Assembly: GCA_946811695.1 (NCBI GenBank) | Contig: OX328123.1 | Coordinates: forward strand, 11,592,698-11,656,697 | DNA: 64,000 nucleotides | Direction: 5' to 3' | DNA from: Gonocerus acuteangulatus | Lineage: Eukaryota > Arthropoda > Insecta > Hemiptera > Coreidae | In this document: piece after piece, positions 22,265 to 33,603 of the stretch | Layout of the letters: each line of letters opens with the position of its first letter | How positions within the stretch are numbered: position 1 is the first letter of the stretch | Translations under genes and position numbers: made by a program | Notes under the pieces: model-generated | What the model was told of the DNA's origin: nothing | The model's input: only the letters and a program-made list of their open reading frames with translations | Databases searched by the model: none

Positions 22265-23274
22265 GTAATAATCAGGCCGAGACAATGGCAGTATTAAAGG
22301 CACTCTCATACCTTCTCCAGTCCAATATACTTCCAAACACAAACATACAAATTAACACTGACAGTCAAGTACTCATAAACAAACTAACAAACCACAAAAA
22401 TCACGACTTAATTATAGAAAATATTAGAAATTATTTGAAAATATTAATAGACAAAGAAATAAATATTTATTTTAATTGGGTCAAAGCACATGCGGGCGTC
22501 ATAGGCAACGAAATAGCTGACTTTCAGGCTAAAAGTGCATCAAAAAGTCAAGATATTGAGCCATGCTACAACAAAATATCAAAAAATAGTGTGGAGCATT
22601 TGTTGAGAGAAGTAAGCATCAAAAAGTGGCAGCAGAGGTGGGATCAAACAGATAAAGGATCACATCTAAAACTGTTCATTCCTCACATCAACATTGACAA
22701 CAAAACAACAGATTTAACGTTTACACTGACACAACTTCAGACTGGCCACGGAAACACTAACTCGTACTTACACACATTTAAACTCACAGACTCAAACACT
22801 TGTCTCTGCGATCATTACACCGAACAAACCTACACACATCTAATATACGACTGTAGACAGTCAGCACACATACGACGAGAAATGCAAAAATACCTAACAA
22901 ATTGGCCCTTAAGCCCAAAAGCCCTTTATCAAAACCATATTTTCTATCTAAAACTTTTTGCTAAGAGGATATCTGAGCTGAGAGAGGAAGCAAAGCTATA
23001 GAGACAGGAAAGAAAAGCATTGTCTTGTTATTTAAGTGTCTGCATTAAGACACATTGTAGTTAAGTCTTATTGTATCATTGTTTGTTTCGTATTTTTCTT
23101 ATCAAATCATTTATTGTTATATTATTGAAAAAAAAAACAAAAAAAAAACTAAAAACTGTAACAGTCGCACATAAATGCATAAAATGCATGGGATGTGCAG
23201 AATACACAATAAACTCCCACATCGTAGGGTTACTTCCATGTGGAAATAATAAAAAAAAAAAAAAAAAAAAAAAA
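22265..23274 (+). mobile_element. 5'-truncated R1-like LINE with 13-bp target duplication
   Basis: Flanked by identical ATACAATACAATA at 22252-22264 and 23275-23287. The element begins inside the RNase H domain, has a 3' UTR of about 250 bp and ends in a run of about 24 A. The short A-tail and perfect duplication indicate a recent target-primed insertion. Confidence 0.85.
22285..23001 (+). pseudogene. R1-like LINE ORF2 fragment: partial RNase H and C-terminal domain
   Basis: The open frame continues upstream into QAE at about 22273, the RNase H glutamate region, so the ATG at 22285 is internal. Visible are NTDSQVLINKL (second aspartate), FNWVKAHAGVIGNEIADFQAK (His/Asp of RNase H), then KWQQRW, LTQLQTGHGNTNSYLHTFKL and a Cys/His segment (CLCDHYTEQTYTHLIYDC). 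This pattern resembles R1/TRAS-type C-termini and differs from the RLRIGHTRLTH form of LINE A. Endonuclease and RT are missing, so the fragment is inert. Confidence 0.75.
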
Positions 23275-23422
23275 ATACAATACAATATAAATCTTATCCG
23301 CATAGATTAATAACTGCAAACTTCGGAGCAATACTTCATAAGCAGGTTTCGTCGCTAGAGGAAGTGGAAGAAGCCGCGCTAAAAGATAATATTTCTAATT
23401 TATCTAATAAGTTTATTTTTTA

Positions 23423-24529
23423 TCTCTTATATAAAAATGAATCGCTAAATGTGTTGGTAAGCGCAAATCTCGAGAACAACTGAACCGATTTCGCTAATTC
23501 TTTTTTTATAATATTCCTTCAACTACGAGGATGGTTCTTACGGAGAGAAAAATTTAAACAATTGCCTAAAAAAATCTAAAAACTAAGTTCTGGGAAAGCA
23601 AAACAATTGAGTAACGTTAGTATTGTATAAATATTAATGTCAATTTTTGTCAATATTTATACGATGGTAACATTACTCAAAAACAAATTGTCTTTGGTAA
23701 AATGTAAATTGTTTGTGGTAAAATGTCACTTGAATTGTATACATCTCTTTGCTGTGCATCTATAATATTACTAAATCAAAAAGCCGCAAATTTCTATAAA
23801 ATTACTAAAGTGTTGTGTGTTTGAGACTTACTAAATATGCCTCATATAAGGCGGCGGACAAATTTAGGCATAACAACCCGAAATGCAACGCATCGCGCAG
23901 TGTTTTGCGCAAGATCGCAATGAACGTGAAAGAATTCGGCTAAGACAGACCCGTGAAGCGCGACATTCGACTAATAATGGTGCAAGTTTGAATCGAGCTG
24001 CTGTTCATTACAGTGCCTGCAGCTGTGTTGCTATTGGACCTATCAACTCAGTTTGACTATAAACAAATCCCAGGGGCTGTCATTAAGTGTTTGTGGTATT
24101 AATCTAGAAAACCCATGTTTTTCGCATGGTCAATTGTATGTTGCCTGTTTCCGTGTTGTAAAACCATCTGCTCTGTTTATTTACGCGTCAGGAAATGAAA
24201 AAAAAAATATCGTGTACTATTAAATACTAAAATAAAAATGAAACTTAATTTAGAATGAGTAAAAATAAAATGAAATATAATAAGTAGGTATCATAATAAG
24301 AAATCTGATATTGTAATTTTCATTGTGATTTTTTAGTGACTATTAAAAGAATTTTAGTGTTTTATTTTTATTTTTTTACAAAATGTAATTGTTGGCTTAT
24401 TAAGTTTCTTTTTTCTTTGTTTTTATCTTACTAGCTGACCCGGTGTCCTAAATAGCAGAATAAATATTTAAAAAAATAAAAATTAAAGAATCGACTGTTA
24501 GGCGGTACGAAGTTCGCCGGGTCACCTAG
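23423..24529 (+). mobile_element. Non-autonomous Helitron H2, complete ends
   Basis: 5' end TCTCTTATATAAAAATGAAT after A; 3' end CTAG (24526-24529) before T, preceded by hairpin-forming GGCGGTACGAAGTTCGCC. Inside is a frameshifted MPHIRRRTNLGITTRNATHR peptide and the helicase C-terminal relic (around 24060-24200), with the same deletion junction as the copy at 1317. Confidence 0.85.
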
Positions 24530-25335
24530 TTAATTATATATTTGTCAAATACTATTCACTCGCTCACTCACTGACTGACTCACTGACCTATCATCCCCCA
24601 GCCCAAACCACTCGACAGAAAAATTTGAAATTTTGCATGGACACTCTCTATATAACGTAGGCACTCACTAAGAAAGGACTTTTTGATATTCGAATTTTTA
24701 AGTATTTTTAGAGGGATTTGAAGTTTTAGTTGGTTAGAGCAGGCAAGCTTAGGTAGAATGCGTTGCTAGGACGATAACAGAACAGCTGTTACCGAACATT
24801 ATGTATTTCATAGTATTATTTTTAATTGAGGTTAATTTCAGCTACGACGGCGGACCTTGAATTACTGGGGTATGGAATACTATAAATTTAGAACTTGGAA
24901 TAGTTTTAGGCAAATAAAACGCTATTACAACTAAAATGAAACGATCTTTGGAATGAAAAAGGAATGGATCAAACCAATTGAGCTTATAAAAGAAATGATC
25001 TTATTTAATTTTAAGACAAATTTTTACTATCAAATCAAAATTTCAGGGGGGGCTGCAGATCCCTCAGTTCCTCTTAAATACGCCCACGCTGGTAACCTAT
25101 AGATAACGGGTTATCTCTACGATATCTGTTTTTTGATACTGGAGCGGAGCATCACAATGTCAAGAAACATTATACTTTGATTACCTATAAACTGATGACT
25201 AATTTATTGTATGACGGGAACCGAGCTATAATAAACTGAACAAAATTATGTAGGAGTGTTAATTTTGATGATACATTATTTAACGCAATAAAATCACTAC
25301 TAATCTGCTGTGACGAATCACGGGTATTCAGCTAG
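24530..25335 (+). mobile_element. Non-autonomous Helitron H1, abutting H2
   Basis: Begins immediately after the H2 CTAG with TTAATTATATATTTGTCAAA, a slightly altered H1 5' end, followed by a CACTCGCTCACTCAC stretch. Ends with the stem CTGTG-ACGAAT-CACGG and CAGCTAG at 25335. The interior about 24880-25195 is unlike other H1 copies. Confidence 0.75.
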
Positions 25336-25357
25336 TATTAGATAAAGGAGAGTAATT

Positions 25358-25399
25358 TTTTTTTTTTTTTTTTTTTAAAGCACTGCAACCACTGGGGTC
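25358..25399 (-). mobile_element. Minimal 42-bp retro-insertion
   Basis: Perfect 13-bp direct repeats AAGGAGAGTAATT at 25345-25357 and 25400-25412 flank about 19 T plus 23 bp. On the minus strand this is a tiny 3' end (GACCCCAGTGGTTGCAGTGC) with an A-tail, as left by extreme 5' truncation. Source element not identified. Confidence 0.65.
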
Positions 25400-25496
25400 A
25401 AGGAGAGTAATTATATTAATATTAGTTTAATAATAAACTCTGCTATTAAACGTATTGGGTATTTGATTTCATTCAAATAGTATTTAACGGGTAATA

Positions 25497-25850
25497 TCAG
25501 GCTGTACCGTATGAAATGTCAGTTTTGGACTTGCCGATTTCCTTCAAATGTCTTGAAACTGTCGTGGCTCCTACTCCGAGTTCTTTGGCATATTCCCTAG
25601 TGCTTTTTGAGGGACAAGCTTCAACCCTTTCTTTCAGGTGGTCATTGTCAAGCTTGGTTTCTGGCCTTCCTCGCTCCTCGTTGTCAAGGTCAAAATTTCC
25701 ACTTCGAAACCTGCAAAACCACCGGTAAACAGTTCGTTCATTCACCGTTCCCTCCCCGAACGCCGTGTTAATGTTCATACACGCCTCAGCAGCGCTATGA
25801 CCGAGCTTAAATTCATAACGAAAAATAATACGGATTTCCGTTGAAGTCAT
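25497..25850 (-). pseudogene. mariner transposase N-terminal fragment
   Basis: 117 residues: MTSTEIRIIFRYEFKLGHSA, then NERTVYRWFCRFRSGNFDL, GRPETKLDNDHLKE and GVGATTVSRHLKEIGKS. This is the paired helix-turn-helix DNA-binding region that starts mariner transposases (normally about 345 residues), with the GRP linker between the two HTH units. It stops after the second HTH, so the D,D(34)D catalytic domain is absent. Terminal inverted repeats were not found. It lies between a Helitron and LINE B. Confidence 0.85.
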
Positions 25851-26044
25851 AATTTAAGTTTTATTTTTTTCTTAGAGGATCGTTCTCACAACACAGTACG
25901 CAAGTTACTGATTAAATAATAGGAATAAAAGAGCTTTAATTCTATATGAATAACAATGATGTTTGTAAATAATGAAATAATAAAGGGAAAGGATTAAATC
26001 GCAAAGTAAACAAAACTCGTTTCATATGTCGACAAAATCAAAGT

Positions 26045-26087
<43 letters not shown>

Positions 26088-26188
26088 TGTGCATCTGCTG
26101 CCAAGGCCATTAGCACACACCCAATTCAATCTATTAGAATTGTTTCATATTATGTTTTAACAAAATATATACCTATGTGTGTTTTATA

Positions 26189-26640
26189 TTATTAGTTCCG
26201 TTTTAGACAAATGTCGGAAATAAAGTAAAACCTATGAACTAAATCTAAACAAATATTTACACTTGTAGTTATATACAGAACGTAGTTCCGTTTGAAACAT
26301 ATATAGGAACTAACCTTACACCTAAACCTAAACCTAAACTTAAATAATTACACATCTACTTATATACACAAGGTAGTTCCATTTGAAACATATGTAGGAA
26401 CTAACCTTACACCTAAACCTAAACCTAAACTTACATATTTACACATCTACTTATACACAGAAGGTAATTCCATTTGAAACATATATAGGAACTAACCTTA
26501 CACCTAAACCTAAACCTAAACTTACATATTTACACATCTACTTATACACAGAAGGTAATTCCATTTGAAACATATATAGGAACTAACCTTACACCTAAAC
26601 CTAAATCTAAACCTAAACTTAAACCTAGAATTAATAAATA
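26189..26640 (-). repeat. 91-bp tandem repeats in LINE B 3' UTR
   Basis: About five units with a 91-bp step (motif GGTAGTTCC at 26280, 26371, 26462, 26553). Each contains two to four consecutive TTTAGG-like hexamers on the element strand. Confidence 0.8.
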
Positions 26641-26821
26641 CCTATTTACACTAATATATCACATAAAATCACACACACTCAGATTAAAATTATACTCATA
26701 CAATAAATACAATCACACAATAAATACATTCACACAATAAATGCAAACACTCTATACATGCTGATTTATAACACAGTTACTCATTGTTATAAATGAAAAT
26801 AAATATTTATGCGTTTATTCG

Positions 26822-29800
26822 TTATATAAGACTATACAGTTTAATATCTCGAAGAAAATTAGTTACTCTTTTCACTGATTCTTCGCTTCTGTCTAACAGG
26901 TCACTAAGATTATTAGGTAGTCGATGCCGTCTCCTAGCATCTTGGAGAGCCGGGCAGTCCACCAGAATGTGGCGGACATCCAGTAGGCCATCGCAGTGCT
27001 CACACTGAGGACGGCGTCGGCCCACGAGATGATGCCCATGGGTCAGTCGGGTGTGGCCTATTCTAAGTCGAGTCAAAACAACATCATCAGGCCTGTTGGT
27101 TTTGTCAGCAGTGCTCTTGTTCATTACAGAAGCCTGAATATTTTTCAAAAAAAGCTCTTTGTTATTATACTCATCTTGCCATTTTTCTTGCACCAAAGTT
27201 TTCAATAATCGTTTGCAATCATTTATGTGTAGTGGGGGAGTCGAAACGGGGCTCATGCGAGCAGCCAGCTTTGCTAGGTAATCTGCTTTTTCGTTCCCCT
27301 CAATGTAAGAATGGCCTGGGATCCACAGAAATGTCACTTTATTTTTCCTTTCCTCTATGTCCCATACTAGCTGATGGATTTCCAGTAATAACGGGTCCCT
27401 GGGGAATTTATCCTTTAATGATGCAAGAGAACTATATGAGTCCGTACACCGAACAATATTTGCATCTTCGAGGCTACCGTAATGCTCAAGAGCTAATTTT
27501 ATTGCTAACATTTCCGCATGATACGCACTAGTATTTCGATGGAGAGGTGCCGAGATTTGTTTTTCACTGTTTATAAATATGCCACACCCGGCTCCATCCT
27601 CCGTCTTAGAACCGTCTGTGAAGATCTTAATTTTCTGTTCATATTTCTCCATTCTTTCCAGGAATAAACACTTGTAAACTGAAGGAGAGGTATTCTTTTT
27701 GCTTAGACGAGACAGTGTGAGGTCTATGTGAAGGTCTGGGAGTACCCATGGACTAACAGCTGGTTGCCGAATCTCCATTAGGTTCTCCCAGGTCCCGCTG
27801 TAAGAGAGCATGATTTCTTTTGCTCTCACAACTAAAGGCCTGGTTACAGAGCGTTTCTGACGGTACATATCTAGTGTCGTATCGTCATTAACGATTTCTC
27901 GGAGAAAGTGGTTGATCTTTGTGCGTAAAGACGATACATAAGTTAGCATCATCTGGTTTCTCCTCTGTTCTGGCGGAATATGACCTGCTTCTACATAAAT
28001 AGAGTCCAATGGGCTTGTGCGGAACGCACCAATCGCAACTCGCAGCCCCGCATTGTACAGCCTGTCCAGCTGGCGGAGCCACGACTTGCGTGCTGATCCG
28101 TATATGCCACACCCATAGTCAATCCTTGACCTAATTAGAGCATCAAACATCCGTAATAAAATATATTTTTCGGCTCCCCACTGCAATCTAGAAAGAATTT
28201 TTAGAACATTGAGAGAAGATTCACACCTTTTTATAACATAATTGATGTGATGTCTCCACCTTAACTGTGCATCCATTAATAGGCCAAGAAATTTATGATT
28301 GTCCTTGAAAGATACCCCACAACCACCCAAAGTAAGTTTTGGAGGGTTGTGTGGCCTTCGAAGTCTACAGAAGTGAATAGCTACAGTTTTTTCGGAAGAG
28401 AATGTGAATCCTCGCTTAGTTGCAATGGCATTTGTCGTATTAATAGCTTTCTGTAATTTATGGGCTTCACAATCTTCGGCTGTATGCGTATGAAAAAGGG
28501 CCAGATCGTCGGCATAAAGTGATCGACCAATCTCTGGTTCTATGCTGTCAGCGATGCCATTGATTGCAACAAGAAACAGGGTTACACTTAGGATGGATCC
28601 TTGGGGTACTCCGGTTTCCTGCACCTTCTTGGATGATAAAGTGTCTCCAATTCGTACTCTAAAAGTCCTTTCTTCGAGGAAACTCTTTAGGAATAAAGGC
28701 AATTTACCTTTAAACCCCCATTCACTGAGGCGTCGGAGAATATCATATCTCCATGCCCTGTCGTAAGCCTGTTTCATGTCGAAAAAAATGGCAGTAACAT
28801 GCTGACGAGAGCAAAAGGCATTTTGGATATGGTGCTCTAATAATGCTAGTTGGTCCTGGGTGGAAAATCCTTGTCTAAATCCCGCTTGATACTTCGATAA
28901 AAAATTATTTTTCTCCAATTCATGAACGATCCGATAATTCACCATGGCCTCCAGAAGCTTTCCCATACAGCAGAGGAGTGATATGGGCCTGTAGCTTCCT
29001 GGATCCATGGGGTCTTTACCGGGTTTCAGAATTGGGATGATGATAGATTCCTTCCAAGCAGTAGGGTATTCTCCATTGGTCCAGAGTAAGTTGTACAACT
29101 TAAGAATGAATTCTTTCCCTGCATCTGGTAGGTTGGTTATTATTTCATACGGTAAGCCATCACAGCCTGGGGATGTTTTCTGAGAAGAAGCCTAGAGTGC
29201 CCTATCCATTTCTTGCATAGTAAAAGGGGTATTATACGAGTAGTCATTTGTGGCATCGTCAACTGGTCCGAAGTTTAGAGTAAATTTTTCTTCGTTTGCT
29301 TTGATGACCTGGAAGTCTTTCGAGTAAGCTGATTGGCCAAACGAAAAGCAAAAATAGTCAGCGAAGACGTCAGCAACACCCTGCGGATCGCTAACGTACG
29401 CGCCTGCATTTAGCAATATAGTATTTTGACTTTTAGATGTTCTTCCAGAAATTGCTCTTATTTTACTCCAAACTTCGGACGGAGACGCATCTCGAGTTAT
29501 CGTACTTACATAAGAAGCCCAGGACTCTCTCTTTTTCTTGAGTTTCATTCGTCTTTCTAATGCCCTTGCCTTTTTAAAGGCGATTAAGTTTGCCTCAGTA
29601 GGATATCGTTTAAAGCGATTAAACGCACTCTTTTTGCTTCTGTTAACGGCCCAACACTCCTCATCCCACCAAGGAACCGGAATTTTTCCTGTATGAGATG
29701 AGGTGCGAGGGATCGCCTTTTCTGCTGCATTATTAAGAGACTTCAATAACATTTGAAGTGCCTCATGTGCAGAATGACTGAAGGGAGGGGAAACAAACAA

Positions 29801-30532
29801 TTCTCGGAATTTTTCCCAATTTGCCTTCCTTATATTCCATTTCGTAGGTTTCCTGAATTCGTTGTATCTCCCAGCTTGGCTAACCAATATAGGGAAATGA
29901 TCAGAGCGGTGAAGATCATCCACAACAGTCCACGAGAGGTGCCTCAACACTGGAGTACTAGCGATTGTTAAATCTATAGCGTCCAGGTTCCCTGAAGATT
30001 CAGTGAAATGGGTGGGCCTTCCATCATTTAGAAAAACAAGGTCCAACTCCTCTATCATCGAATATAGTTGGCGTCCTTGAGGTGAAGTTCTCCGTGAGCC
30101 CCATGACACATGATGTGTGTTTAAATCTCCAAAAATTATTACTGGAGGAGGCAACTGTTCTATCATGATCTTCACATCTCCAATGCAGTATCCTCTGCCG
30201 TCTGGGAGATACAACGAACACAGCGTAGCGGAGATTGGGGTCTCCAATCGCACAGCAACAGCCTGCAAATCAGTGTTTATAGGTACTTCCTGTGCTCCTA
30301 GGTTCTCCATTGTGTACAGAGCCACTCCACCGTGACTCCGTCCACCTTGGAGAACACGAGGTTCTTTATGGGCACACTTGTATCCTCTCAATGGCCGGGC
30401 TGTACCTTCAGGAAATTTAGTTTCCTGAAGAGCCACAACCAATGGCTTATATGTTTGCATAAGAAAGCGTAATTCGTCACTATGTTCGACAAAACCTCGG
30501 ATATTCCATTGTAGAAAATTATTAAATAGCAT
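26822..30532 (-). pseudogene. LINE B ORF2 with one in-frame stop: endonuclease, RT, RNase H
   Basis: 1237 codons in a single frame, broken only by TAG at 29194-29192 (about codon 447, between endonuclease and RT). Endonuclease: QWNIRGF at the start, QETKF, GDLNTHHVSW, RSDHFP. RT: SYRPISLLC, FFDMKQAYDRAW, GVPQGSILS and catalytic YADDLALF. RNase H: TDGSKTEDGAG, HAEMLAIK, CTDSYSSL and WIPGHSYIEGNEKADYLAK. C-terminus: RLRIGHTRLTHGHHL and CEHCDGLLDVRHILVDC. Length and order equal those of LINE A ORF2, but sequence identity is low, so this is a separate I-group family. With the stop, only an endonuclease-bearing N-terminal part would be made. A sequencing error or polymorphism at the TAG is possible. 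Confidence 0.85.
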
Positions 30533-30539
30533 GTTGGGA

Positions 30540-32042
30540 TCATATTAATTTTTTTTCCGACTCTGTAATTACATTCTTTGGCCCTCGCTTCTTTCCTTTG
30601 GGCCAACCTTTTTTTCTTTTGCCATTTAACAACGTATATGGCCCGCCACCGCCATCATCCTCCTGGTCCTCAGGGCCTTCAGCCCCGGGGCTTGAAGGAA
30701 GAGATAGCGGGGTGTCTCTTTCGTTTTCCTCAGTTTTACGGGGAGTTTGTCTCCCCGATTGCTTTTCTTCATCCACCAAAGCAGATGAAGTAGAGGGGGA
30801 AGGAGGAGGAGGGAGTATAGGAGATGGGATTGGGAGTGATGTAGGAGGGGGTGGATAAGGGTTGGAGGGGAGTGGAATAGAGTTACTGGTAGATTTGGGG
30901 ACAGATTTGGTAGTCAATTTTCTAGCATGTGTCTCGTTTTGTACAGCACTGGAGTAACTTCCCCTCCAGGCATATGACGCACTGTTGACCAATACACGAG
31001 CTTGTTTAAATGTAATGTCTTTAATTTCGGAACGTAATTTTTGTATTTCTAATTCAATTTTGTATTCTTGACAGTCCTTTGAGCGGGCGTTATGAGGTCC
31101 GTCACAATTGGGACATTTGGGTTCAGCCGGACAGGGATTGGGGCTGTGTACCGCATAACCGCAGACACAAATCTCTACGGTTGACCGACATCTTACTGCC
31201 GAATGTCCAAATTTCTGACACTTATAGCACCGCAATGGAGGTGGAACGTATGGTCTCACTTTAAGTTTATAGAAAGCAGCCTGGATACTGGAAGGGATCT
31301 CAGGTCGATCAAAAGTGAGCATCACGCTTCCAGTAAATTGTGCTACATCTTCTGCTCCGTTCACAGATTTTTTCTTTCGAAAAAATCTGCGAACACCGAT
31401 GACGCCCTGGTCTTTCAAACCTTCTAATATTTCTTCATCGGTGCAATGCTCGAAATCAAAACAGGTTATCATACCTTTGGATGAGTTTAGTGTTTTATGC
31501 AGTTCTGCTTTAACACTAAATTCACCCAGGGATTCTGTCTTAATTAATTTGTCACTTTGCACCTTGCTAGACGCCTCAATCAATAAGGAACCGTTAGGAA
31601 TTTTACTAATTCCAATGACTGTCCCGAACTCTTGTAATATTAATTTGTTAATAAGAAACGGGGAGACTTTGGAAAATGTTTGTCCATCCGTTCTACTAAG
31701 TACGACAAATTTTGAAAATTTGACTTCTTTAGGACTTAATACTTCGAGTAACCTTTTCCTTCCTCTTTTGGTCCTCTTCTTCTCGGGTGACCTTGAAGGC
31801 GTTAAATACGGCTCCAAAGTAAAGCGAGAAGCAGAGATTTGTCCCGTAACACTTTCATTAACCAGTCCATGGCTCTGAGCCGACCCAGTCGATTCAATGC
31901 CAAGAACCTGGATATCGCTCGTTTCCTTACCGCCCTTTGTGGGGGTAATGGTTGGTTTTCCAAAAACAATTGTGCGGTCCGTTTCCATGCCGAGGTCTCC
32001 CAGAGGGGCCTGCTTTCCCTCTGAGTTATCCATTAAAAGCAA
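30540..32042 (-). CDS. LINE B ORF1, gag-like nucleic-acid-binding protein
   Basis: 500 residues, uninterrupted. A basic patch (KKRTKRGRKR, about residue 90) precedes the conserved gag core (about 110-265), followed by Cys/His knuckles at about 274-320: CYKCQKFGHSAVRC, CVCGYAVHSPNPC and CPNCDGPHNARSKDC. The tail is Pro/Ser-rich (about 385-430) and ends with a Lys-rich stretch. It would bind element RNA. The stop TGA overlaps an ATG (ATGA at 30543-30540), but the ORF2 start that gives QWNIRGF is 7 bases downstream in another frame, suggesting reinitiation or an internal start for ORF2. Confidence 0.85.
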   Translation of the reverse strand: MLLMDNSEGKQAPLGDLGMETDRTIVFGKPTITPTKGGKETSDIQVLGIESTGSAQSHGLVNESVTGQISASRFTLEPYLTPSRSPEKKRTKRGRKRLLEVLSPKEVKFSKFVVLSRTDGQTFSKVSPFLINKLILQEFGTVIGISKIPNGSLLIEASSKVQSDKLIKTESLGEFSVKAELHKTLNSSKGMITCFDFEHCTDEEILEGLKDQGVIGVRRFFRKKKSVNGAEDVAQFTGSVMLTFDRPEIPSSIQAAFYKLKVRPYVPPPLRCYKCQKFGHSAVRCRSTVEICVCGYAVHSPNPCPAEPKCPNCDGPHNARSKDCQEYKIELEIQKLRSEIKDITFKQARVLVNSASYAWRGSYSSAVQNETHARKLTTKSVPKSTSNSIPLPSNPYPPPPTSLPIPSPILPPPPSPSTSSALVDEEKQSGRQTPRKTEENERDTPLSLPSSPGAEGPEDQEDDGGGGPYTLLNGKRKKGWPKGKKRGPKNVITESEKKLI

Positions 32043-32456
32043 TCCGGCTATATTGTTATTGCTGGTTGTAGGGAGACTATGTTTTGGTGACTCAGACCCC
32101 TAATCCTCGTCACCGAGTCTGCTGGTGGGGCTGCCACCTAGGCCGGCAGACCGGCACAGTTCCTCCCGAAGGAGAGGATCCATTCAGCAGGGCAGGTGTC
32201 CCTGCCTCATCACGGATCCCCGCCTCTGCTTTTCGCCGTCCTTATGGGTCACCAAAAGAACGTTGCCCAGGGGGTACCACGGGGAGGAAAAGCAGTAGGC
32301 GTTGACGGGAATCAGGTATACTAGGAGGTGCTAAGCAGTGGAATAGGGCACTATAGCTTAGCAGAGTTCCCAAAAGAAGTCGGACGGCTCCCATATCCGC
32401 ACGTCCGCTCCAGCAACCCTTTAGCCCGCCCATCTACCCCCCATCAAAGTTATTTT

Positions 32457-33038
32457 CTCCAATTTATGAATTACAAATAAATAAATATTTTTCTATTCTT
32501 TATGTAAGGAGTTTAATGTGGGATGTTAAAGTAACAAAAAAAAAAAAGTTTTAATTCTTCGGAATCAAAATGGCGGCGATATGTCTGACGAACGGAAAAC
32601 CATATTTTTTCATAGGCGATAGTTGACATCAAAAAATTTTAATCTAGAACAAAAAACTAGAACTATTTTGAAAGAAGAATAAGATAGATCTAGAAAAGTT
32701 CGTAGGATTTTGAAGAAATATATTTTTTTTCGAAAACGGTGAACAACTCTTCATTTTCGAATAAACAATCCGTCAAAAATAAAGTCTTGATTATTCAATG
32801 AATGGGAAAACCCCTACGTACTATGATACCAAATATCATTAGGAATCTGCAGTTAAAGTTTGAAGTTAATCGGGAGAAAATTGAAAGCGCTAGCGTATTG
32901 CCACATTTGAAAAACATAGTTTTAAGGAAAGCACTTTAAATTTATATATACCGAAAAGTTAATTTTTTTTTTCATAATTTCTTGTAATAAAGATAAAAAT
33001 AATGTTTTGTTTTTTTATTTTCAAATGGATTATGACTT
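32457..33038 (+). repeat. Repeat flank of LINE B and unassigned sequence
   Basis: 32457-32620 resembles 3500-3665 in the same order, so LINE B inserted into a member of that repeat. The rest to 33038 shows no coding potential. Confidence 0.5.
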
Positions 33039-33180
33039 TGGAACAGTTTGTAAATAGCTATTTCTTTATTTTCTATTTGTGTAAAAAACTAATTGTTTTG
33101 GTCCAGAATAAAAATGATATTTGTTGTTGTTGTTGTAAATGTGGAAATCCAATTTTTTGCACATTTACAAACTGTTCCAA
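33039..33180 (+). mobile_element. Jockey-like 3' UTR fragment within an inverted repeat
   Basis: 33049-33136 nearly matches the 3' tail of the Jockey copy at 57695-57780, including GTAAATAGCTATTTCTTTAT and terminal (GTT)n. It is bracketed by inverted TTGGAACAGTTTGTAAA (33039-33055) and TTTACAAACTGTTCCAA (33164-33180). Confidence 0.55.
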
Positions 33181-33603
33181 CAACACGCTTGGATATAACT
33201 GTTTATTAGTTAAGGAAGCATTTAAGGAAAAAAAAAAAAATGTTAGTATTACTCATTTTGTGCAATAATTGATGGCCATAAAGAAGATAGATAATATATC
33301 TTGAATAGTGGATGAATGAAATCCTATTTTAGAATGGTAATTTTATACGTAGTGGTTGCATAACCGGTTGACCTAGTTGGAAACAAGTTTGTTTTCGTAA
33401 CACTGATGCATATTGCTGCTTTGATGAATTTAGAACTCCAGACAGCAATGTTACAACATGTGAGATACCAAATTATATTTTGTTGTCCAGAAAGTTCGTT
33501 GAGATTTGAAATAAGACTTTATCTCAATTCTCTAAAATAATAATTATTACAAAGGATATATTTTTTTTATACAGGATTTTATCCGACTATTATAATTTTT
33601 CCA
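33181..33603. other. No recognisable feature
   Basis: AT-rich; nothing supported on either strand. Confidence 0.4.

Larger units (their letters stand above)
26051..32442 (-). mobile_element. Full-length I-group LINE ('LINE B')
   Basis: 6.4 kb on the minus strand, flanked by identical 14-bp ATCAAAGTTATTTT at 26037-26050 and 32443-32456. The 5' end begins GGGGGGTAGATGGG at 32442. ORF1 and ORF2 follow with a 7-base gap, then a 3' UTR with 91-bp tandem repeats and a long A-tail (T-run about 26051-26086). A hairpin (GTGTGC ... GCACAC) precedes the tail. Confidence 0.9.

Noticed and set aside
30578..32305. Several + strand open frames opposite LINE B ORF1 and 5' UTR, up to 187 residues
   Set aside because: Antisense shadows of a well-supported gag-like ORF.
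33047..33310. 88-residue + strand frame near 33002-33268 as a Cys-rich peptide
   Set aside because: It covers a Jockey 3' UTR with (GTT)n; the Cys run is translated microsatellite.
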